From positions 19,995,537 through 20,059,536 of the forward strand of contig CP093829.1 in NCBI GenBank assembly GCA_033063855.1: DNA of 64,000 nucleotides, read 5' to 3'. This document shows, piece by piece, positions 56,668 through 64,000 of the stretch. Source of the stretch: Smittia aterrima. Its lineage: Eukaryota > Arthropoda > Insecta > Diptera > Chironomidae. Numbering within the stretch: the stretch's first letter is position 1; every line of letters starts with the position of its first letter. A program made the translations under genes and the position numbers. A model generated the notes under the pieces. It was given only the letters and a program-made list of their open reading frames with translations. It searched no databases and had not been told where the DNA came from.

Positions 56668-57146
56668 CTGACGCAGATTCAAATTTGACAGTTTAAATTT
56701 TCTGTCGGCAAACAAAATCTACATTGTTGAGCTCTGAAGCAATGAAAGGCATAAACTCAATCGAATAAGGATCGACGAAGAAAATATTGTCACGAGTCGT
56801 CTCTGCTTGCGTCTTTCGCAATTATGAAATATCAAAAGTCGACAACAATAATCAAATTATCACTTATTTGGCTTATGACAAAATATTTCTGCAATGTTTC
56901 GACAGACCAAAGACGCGATGCGATCACGATGACCGTAAACGCATCAACAATGCCAAACAACCAAACTGAAATCATTCTATTTTTGAAATTATTTTACTCG
57001 CTCAAATACTTTCCGAGCAAGTCTCAACTAAATCTTCAAATCACTTCCTGATCTGAGCAGTAAATTGAACATTAAAATCAAGTTTCACAAGCCAAGTCTT
57101 TAGCTCTTCAAGTGCTTAGCGGATAAGTTAATTTAAATATAATTTC
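56668..57146. repeat. Inverted copy of the 12118-12595 block
   Basis: Matches over its full length, with a few substitutions and a small deletion in the string before CAACAATGCC. It ends near the outer edge of the duplicated block. Confidence 0.8.
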
Positions 57147-58152
57147 TTCTAAATGAAACAGAACCAAACGTTTCTCGAAACGATCATTGATGACTTCATG
57201 TCTCACTCGATCGCATGATGACTGTTGTGCATATGGCAAATGCGTTTCAAACAGATTATTATAATTACAATGCACCATAAGCAACCGACGTAGAATAGTT
57301 GGCGCAATTTAGAATGAATCATTTCTCAGTAAAATCGATTCAACTAATTCAAGAAATTACCTCTCCCAGTAGCGCAGAACGAAAGTCAAGAAAACTTTCT
57401 TCACAAGATATCGCACGCTACTGATCCTTGATATTCATTATCCTATCATGTAATTTGAAGGTAGCGTGTTCAAATCTAATATTTTATGCATTTATGAAAC
57501 TCGCTTCTAGGCGGACTCAGCTAAGCTTGTAGACCAATGCCAACCGATGCCCATTTCCATAAATTATTTCGCTTGACTGCTCGCTACAACATCAGAAGGG
57601 AAGAAAAGGAAACGAATGAAACTTTTCTTTTGAATATGAAATGAAGTTTTACTTTTCTCGACGAGAGAGGGTTGGTCTGATAATTGTTAAACATGGAAGT
57701 TGAGAATGACATCGACGAAAGGCTTTCGGAGTGTGGTGAAGAGAATGCAACTGGTATCGAGTTACGACGATAAAAAAGACTTTTGAGAAATTGCCTTCCG
57801 CATAGAATTCGCATAAATTATGCGAGACTGAAGACTTAGAATAGAATTTACGTGGAAATGTTTGAACAACGAGCGTAAATAAGTAGAGAAGAGCGGCAAC
57901 CATTGAAAATTTATGCTATTGCATTCGGTAATTGGATTTCTGCCTCTTTGCATATCGTTTCCGTTCTCTGAATTCTAATTTAATTGTTAAGCTTATTAAT
58001 GGCTGCTTGCTTTTGCATAAATCATGTCTCGGCTCTGTTTGTTGTTGCAATCGACGATCTTGATTGTTTGAGGTGAATAATTCTTGTGATTCTCACGATT
58101 AAAAGTCGTTGAGCTCCCAACTCGTGACTGAGCAAAATCCTCAAAAGAAAGT
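57147..58152. other. Intergenic, no supported gene
   Basis: Short minus-strand frames overlap at 57584-57953 without recognisable domains. Confidence 0.45.
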
Positions 58153-58542
58153 TCGAGTCACTGACTCAATCCAATCAAAGTTGAATTTGTCGCTCAGCAG
58201 TTGGTCTCAAATATTTCGAAATCGATCGGGAAATCAAATTAAAATATTAGAACATCAATTACGAGTCTTTAAAGTTCCATTGAATATCATCATCGCCCAT
58301 TTGAAACTCGTGGTTCGTGACTGCCTAACAGTAACACGGCAGCAACTTCTTCTCCATCTCTCTCTCCGCCTCATTCTGTGCTGAACCTCCATGCGGTTTC
58401 CTCTAAAGCCTTCAGAAGAAATTGGACGCCCTATGACGTCGAGAAGTTTAATTAAAACTAAATTCACACTCGAACTATCTTCGACAATCGATCTAAACGA
58501 GATTGAGGCAACTCCACACATTCCATGTCTCGAATCTAATTC
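58153..58542. repeat. Copy 4 of the four-copy non-coding repeat
   Basis: Inverted relative to 21084-21457 and same orientation as 43808-44185. It is the outermost repeat on the right; I find no further window repeats beyond it. Confidence 0.8.
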
Positions 58543-59569
58543 TAGTAGCAATTCAACTACTCAGCAGCAGTTTGAGTTGCGCAAGTTAGTAACACAATGT
58601 CTTGAGTTGCGTGAAGAAAGTTTCAGATTGTAATTAATTTTAATGTCAGCAATTGAAATGCAATTTTTTCTAATTGGAATTTGCTGCTGATGCCATTCAC
58701 GGATTTGATTAAGATTAATCAATTTGATGACTCAATTAAACTTCTTAACGAATCGTTCGGAACGAATCTAACGAGCAATCTTCCCGTCGATTTATGACTG
58801 AAGTTGAAGTCATTGATTTGCGACCGATCTCCAATGAATAATATTTTTTTTTTCAACATCAGCAGAGACTACAATTAATCATCTGACAACGAATGTCCCG
58901 AAGATTGTTTGACCGAAACAATTTGCTTCAATTATAAAAACATTTTTTCTCTTCTCCAACAGGTGCTCGAGTTGAAACCCTTTTCCGCATAAATTTCAAT
59001 TCATCAAAAAGCCTTAGATAGAAGAGCAAGCGACGTTGTCTTACACACTTCATTATACAAAGAAGTTAATTGAAATTAATACAAAATTTATGCTCTCTCG
59101 ATTGCGACACAAATGCTAATGGCAGTCGTCTCGTGTTAATGACGTGTTAATTAAATCAACTTAATTTGTTTAAAGTAGTTTCCATTTGTCTTGCAAGATA
59201 AGACGAGTAAAAGGAAAAGAAGAAATCGCAGGAGATAAATTGAAATTGAATAAGGCAATCAAATGAGCGAAACTTGTCATATTTCATCAGCGATCGATGA
59301 AATTAAAAAAAAAATGAATTAAGCACATTTGAAGCTTAAGTTAATGGCTAAATTTTTGTTTAAAAAGATTTCCGTAAAGTTTTCTAATTATAGAATAATT
59401 AATGTTTTTAAACTTTCAATTTAACAACTTTCATTATTGGGAACTTTGTGGAAAGTTAAAACCCCCATCTAGTGGCGTCTTTTTTTAGGAAATCTTGGAA
59501 GTTTTCAAGGAACCGCTCGGACGTGTTCAATTGTTGAATAAGAAAAACGAGACAGAATTTTTGTCAACA
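58543..59569. other. Intergenic, no supported gene
   Basis: AT-rich spacer including the promoter region of mRpL54. No gene seen. Confidence 0.45.
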
Positions 59570-60080
59570 ATGAATTTCCTTAAAAATATCTCCAGAACGA
59601 GCTTTAGGCCGCTGACATTCTCACTACAACGATGGTACGCAGCACCCAAACCAGCAGCCGGTAAGCAAAATCATTCGAAATCTTTATTTTTATCTTAATT
59701 TTCTTAATTTCAATTTTAGCTTTGGGTAAGAAGATGGTTCCAAAGAAAGGAGGCAAGCTCGGTCCAGTTGTAGAGAAGAAGATCATGCCAGTTGAGACAG
59801 ACCCCCAGAAGCTAGTTAACTATGTTTGCGGCAGCAATATTTACATTAAAGGCGAAGACGTCAAAGTGAGTTTCTTTGGTTCGAGAGTTCCTCAAAATTT
59901 TATTAAATTTTTCTTCAGATCAAACCCGACAGCGAATATCCTGAATGGCTTTGGAATATTCATACCGGCCCACCAAAAACTCTGCAAGAACTTGATCCAG
60001 AAGAAAAACCATATTGGAGGAAACTTAGACAATTGGCGCTGAGAAGAAACAATCAACTTGCAAAGAATAAAAAGTTCTAA
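59570..60080 (+). CDS. mRpL54: Mitochondrial large-subunit ribosomal protein L54
   Basis: Exons 59570-59660, 59720-59865 and 59919-60080 join in frame to 132 residues, close to the 138 of human MRPL54. The N-terminus (MNFLKNISRTSFRP...QRWYA) is basic and hydroxylated, as expected of a mitochondrial leader. The conserved core includes NYVCGSNIYIKGEDVK, DSEYPEWLW, TGPPKTLQELDPE and the basic tail RKLRQLALRRNNQLAKNKKF. It is a component of the mitochondrial ribosome. It lies outside the repeated region and ends about 310 bases from the 3' end of the convergent SLC37 gene. AATAAA-like motifs follow the stop. Confidence 0.93.
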
Positions 60081-60393
60081 GAATCCTGAGCATTAGACAG
60101 AAAATAAAAACACTAAATAGTCGCATTTTCAATTTTTATTATATCAAAAATCAATTTCTTTTGTTTTTGGTTCAAATTGATTATAAATCGTGAAATTAAT
60201 TAAAAGGGTTACAGCAACTTTGGACAATATCATAGGAGTTTCAAGAGGAGTTTCTGTGATAACTTGGGATTATGTTGGTTTATCTAAGATCGTCAGACTC
60301 ACAAGTTTACATTTAAGTTTCAGTATTTTCTTCACAAAAGGGACAGAAACCATTCGAAGTTATTTAACTAAAGGCTTGTGAGGTATAAGATCT

Positions 60394-62623
60394 TCACTCG
60401 ATTCTGATGTTTCCATGACGACGTCTGAGCTTAAGGAATTCCTTCTGCACGAGACGGAAAAGGAAAAACATTGCAAACACGTTTGATGAGATCAGCATGT
60501 AGAAAACGTTTCGCCATCCGCCTGATTGTACTAATCCAGCTATGAGCGGACCAACAGCAGCTCCAATCGATCCAGTGCCGTCAATTATACTTGTCACTGT
60601 TGCAAGAGCTTTACCGTTGCCTTCAAGTGACTTATGTTGACCAAGTTCAGCTGAAACTGACGTCGTGATGAGAGCGTACGGTCCATTCACGAACAATCCA
60701 AGTACGAAGAGCATGGCAACGTTGATAATCCAACTCAAAGCTCCGTATGTCTCGTACAAGAAGAGAAGTGGTGCAGCTACAAATAACATTCCAACGCAAG
60801 TCGACGCAGGCATCGAAGTTGAGTCAGAAATCACTCCAGTTGCGATCGCACCAACAATTCCGCCGATATCGAAAACCATCGAGAGTTCAGCAGATTGCTC
60901 TGGTGATAAAGAAGCTAAAAGAAAAAAATATTTAGTCAAATGGATTCAAAAAGATTAAACGAAAGAAAGTCTTACTTGTGTTTTTAATGTAAAGTGGCAG
61001 CCAGAAAAGGAATGTGTAGTTGACGAGCTTTGAGAAGAATAAACAGAGCGAGAACTCAATCACGCCTGGAATCTTCAAAGCTCCCATAAATCCAATCGGC
61101 GAATCATTATGATTATTATGAAGAGTCGACAGTATTGGCGTTCGTTCGTTGTATCGTGTTGGTTCCTATTAGAATAAAAGAAGATAATGCAAGCACTTAC
61201 AACTAAGCAATTTACTATCGAATGAGTCACGACACAGCCGATCAACGTTCATTTGCATTCACTTCTTAAGTTGATCACTCTTCAAATAAATTTTGTAATT
61301 TTGTTGAAGCATCGACCTCTAAGCTTAATCGACTGAGCCGCCAAAAGTTTTTTTCTTTTTAGTTCATGCTTAACTTACAGAGTTCACACTTCCACGCAAT
61401 GATCTCAACGATGGATTGCTGTCCTACAATTCCAATTAAATCCAATCAAGAGAAGAGAACTTTAGCATGCAGAATACTTTTTAGAAATTTAAAGTAGTCG
61501 AAGCTGTTAGCTCGTTAAATTAGCGAATTTCCGGTCAAAGTAAATGGCCAAAACCTCGTTAAACATTACTCGCTAGGAGCTTCGATTATTTTGTGTTAAA
61601 TTAACTACAAAAACGGAAGACAACTTACCTGATCTGGATTATCAGATCTCACAAAAACATCAGGCTCTGCGTCACTGTCTGAATCTTCAATTCTTCTGTT
61701 TGTCGAAACTTCAGCTGACAAAGCAGAGACTTCATGTTGCATTCCGACGAGCTCTGGGCTGTCGATGAGGAACAAGAAGATGATGAAGCCGAAGACGCCC
61801 ATGATGAATCCCGGGACAATGAAAGACATGCTCCAATCGGAATCAACGTAATGAGCCGCTATGTACGTTCCCAACATGTTTCCGATTGACGTATGCGAGT
61901 TCCAAATGCCGAAAATTAAGCCACGCTTTGATTTTCCACACCATCGACTAACGACTGAAATAGAATTTTAATTATTCATCAGATCTTGTGAATGAGATTA
62001 ATATCGAAGCTTACCAGTCACTACCCCGGGCCACCCGGTCGTTTGAAAGATTCCAGCGAGTCCTTGCACGACGATAAAGTAAAACATCGAATGAATGTCG
62101 TTCGTCTTGGCGTATCCAAAACCATAACAGAAGAGTCCTGAGAACAGCATTCCCAGTGAGAGGAAATATCGCAGCGAGACTCGCTCAGCAATCATTCCGG
62201 AGAAAAACATTGCGATGGCATAACAGACGAGGAAACTCGAGTCGAGGATTCCAAGCAGAGCTGAAGCATCTTGTCCGTCAAACGGCGCATAGTCGCACCA
62301 AGTGTCATCATCATCATCGAGAAGAGTTAGCTTAAGATGCGAAGGACGGGGGATGTCCGAGCAATTTCTATGCAATACTGATTTGACTACAGCGATCGGC
62401 TTTCTTGTCATATGATAACATACATAAGCTACGTATGTAAGCGACAACACTGATATTTTAAACCTGCCATTGTCGAGAGATGAGTCATTGAAGAAACACA
62501 AACGACATCAAAAAAGTATTAAATGACTTACAGCAAGAATCTGTTGAAGTGAATTGATGGACACAGCTTTGATGTGACTTTGGTGAGGGCGATGATCCCG
62601 AATGGCGGACTATTGATGCTCAT
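60394..62623 (-). CDS. SLC37-family glucose-6-phosphate/phosphate antiporter
   Basis: Six minus-strand exons (62623-62532, 62463-62015, 61954-61629, 61423-61379, 61165-60976, 60914-60394) join in phase to 540 residues. The major-facilitator fold is evident from many hydrophobic segments. Family signatures include YVCYHMTRKPIAVVKS, GWPGVVTVVSRWCGKSKRGL, GIWNSHTSIGN, FDIGGIVGAIATGVISD and VNGPYALITTSVSAELG. The central cytoplasmic loop (acidic DSDSDAEPD, then the 45-base mini-exon DSNPSLRSLRGSVNS) is hydrophilic. SLC37A1/A2 proteins sit in the ER membrane and exchange sugar phosphate for phosphate; the present gene resembles A1/A2 more than the shorter A4. The first exon is inferred from frame and splice fit (ATG 62623, donor CT/GTAAGT). 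Confidence 0.88.
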
Positions 62624-63449
62624 CTTACGCTTTCGAATTGTTGGCATTCGAAATAAACTTTTTCAGGATAAATTCTTTTTTATTGTAGACGCAGGCAAAG
62701 TTGAATAACAAAACGAAAAGGACTCAGTTCACTGTCGATTTGAAACAACTGAATTAGCCATCGTAGCACTCTTATCGCTAGAGATTGTGAATGAATAATC
62801 TGTCGTAAATATCGAGAAATCGCGATCTTCCGTGTCTTTTAAAATCAACAACTGTCTAAACAAAAGAGAAAAACTGAAGCTTGCGATTCGCTTTAACTTT
62901 CGAGCTTTGACGCAGAATTTGAAAATAACGGTTGTTTGCTTTAGAAGAAATCTTATAAGTTCATTGCTTTCTGCGACTGGAAAATTCCGCACTAATTAAA
63001 TATGAAATTGACATTGGGAGTTCCGAGAGATAAGACAAATCGTGACTTCTTTACTTGCAATTGATAAGAAATTATTATCAGTCTTCTTAGAAGTTCAGAA
63101 GAAATGTCGAGACTCGAGATGCTTCAATGTCAATAAAACATTAAGCAAGGGTTCATGTTTGATGTTGATTTCCTTGTTTTCATTGTGAATTAATGTTTTC
63201 AGTGATCGACAATCTGAGTTTCGATTGTTTCAGAATTTCTTTTGAAAATGAATTAAAAGAAAACATTTTGAAACTAAGCAAATCTCATTTCATGATATTG
63301 ATTAACTCTTTTCATAATAAAATGATTGAAACAAATAAAATCACTTAAAATTCACAAAAAGTTTTTTAAAAACAAAAAAATTTAAATTCTCAGTCGCCTT
63401 GGATTGTTCGTTTGCTGAAAATTGTTGGCGCGCAAGAAAATCTTAAACA
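62624..63449. other. Intergenic between divergent SLC37 and F-box genes
   Basis: Likely a shared promoter region. The minus frame at 62729-62992 has no recognisable domain. Confidence 0.45.
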
Positions 63450-64000
63450 ATGTCAAATAAATCAGAATATAAAGAAAACAGTTCAACTAAATCGATATCA
63501 AACAGGTGAGAAGTCATTACTATCTGTTCTCATTGATCATTCTTAAAGTTTTCTATTCTTTTCAGTGTTAAACGACAAAAAATGAACGAAAATTTAAATG
63601 TTTCAAAATCTCACAGCGAATCTGTCGATGAGAAGGATTCTAGCGTTTCGGTGACAGTTTATGAAGATGACAATGACATGACTTACTTCAACAAGTCAAA
63701 ACCTCGTCTCTCCAATTCATTACAATCGAAAAGATCGCCTCTCGTCGCCATCGGCAAATCATCGAATCAATCAGCTCCATCCACAAGTCAACAAGTATCA
63801 AAACCAGTTTATAAATTTGACGAGTCATTTGTAAAGCGTCTCGTTCAGAAGGAGACTCTTCCGGACCCGTTCCAACGTATTTCCGATGAAATTCTGCTGA
63901 AAATATTTTCGTATCTTCCGAAGAAATGCCTCAATCGGATCGCAGGAGTCAATCAACGATTCAGTCGTGTCATAGAAGATGATACTTTGTGGGTTCGCAT
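63450..64000 (+). CDS. F-box protein, Skp2-like (3' end outside the window)
   Basis: Exon 1 63450-63505 (MSNKSEYKENSS...) is spliced to an exon from 63566 to the window end, with donor CAG/GTGAGA and acceptor TTTCAG/TGTT in matching phase. A hydrophilic, Ser/Lys-rich N-terminus is followed by an F-box from about DPFQRISDEILLKIFSYLPKK to DDTLWVR. F-box proteins recruit substrates to SCF ubiquitin ligases through Skp1. The PKKCLNRIAGVNQRF segment resembles Skp2, but the leucine-rich repeats that would decide this lie beyond the window, so the family assignment is tentative while the F-box is clear. Confidence 0.75.

Noticed and set aside
1..58542. A transposon family as cause of the repeats
   Set aside because: I saw no transposase or reverse-transcriptase frame, terminal repeats or target-site duplications at block edges, although very degenerate elements cannot be excluded by eye.
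62463..62501. Start of the SLC37 protein at a TTG within the second exon
   Set aside because: No ATG in frame before a stop; an upstream exon (62623-62532) fits in phase and gives an N-terminus typical of the family.
1..64000. CRISPR array, bacterial operons, tRNA or rRNA genes
   Set aside because: No regularly spaced direct repeats, no ribosome-binding-site pattern and no cloverleaf that I could recognise; the genes have introns and are animal-type.

Overview
The window looks like nuclear DNA of a dipteran insect. It is AT-rich, protein genes have short GT-AG introns (about 55-80 nt in several genes), and the recognisable genes are insect/animal orthologues: an Eyegone-type Pax gene, mitochondrial 3-hydroxyacyl-CoA dehydrogenase, mitochondrial ribosomal protein L54, an SLC37-type sugar-phosphate antiporter, an F-box protein and clarin-like tetraspan proteins. 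A non-drosophilid (lower) fly is my inference; the sequence alone does not name the species.

Layout. (1) About 1-17.4 kb: plus-strand C2H2 zinc-finger genes (a 5'-cut copy at 1-1016, then 10834, 12844 and 14509), followed by a clarin-like gene (16056-17049). (2) About 17.4-25 kb: no convincing genes, but many repeated non-coding blocks. (3) 25366-30514: an eyegone/twin-of-eyegone type Pax gene in five exons. (4) About 31-59 kb: mostly minus-strand, with four more zinc-finger genes (39706, 48806, 50591, 55199), a second clarin-like gene (53866-54859) and a 3-hydroxyacyl-CoA dehydrogenase gene (45316-46423). (5) 59.5-64 kb: apparently ordinary single-copy DNA with mRpL54 (+), an SLC37-family transporter (-) and the first part of an F-box gene (+, cut by the window end).

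The main theme is repetition. Large parts of the left side reappear on the right in opposite orientation at near identity, but as a shuffled mosaic with many deletions. The zinc-finger + clarin block exists once on each side. Blocks from the non-coding parts of the Pax locus are also duplicated, and in both places where the copied blocks bracket Pax exons the copy lacks those exons. The eight zinc-finger paralogues form one family with a conserved acidic N-terminal leader, a C2HC finger, a cysteine/histidine cluster spaced like a B-box, and ten C2H2 fingers. Several copies are diverging or decaying: one nonsense codon, one in-frame 52-residue deletion and some lost zinc ligands. Two different upstream-sequence classes drive them.

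The eight zinc-finger genes probably encode nuclear DNA-binding proteins and Pax is a developmental transcription factor. HADH, mRpL54 and SLC37 are housekeeping or metabolic genes with no obvious functional link to them. All repeat boundaries were read by eye and are approximate, and assembly error (retained haplotypes) must be excluded before evolutionary claims are made.
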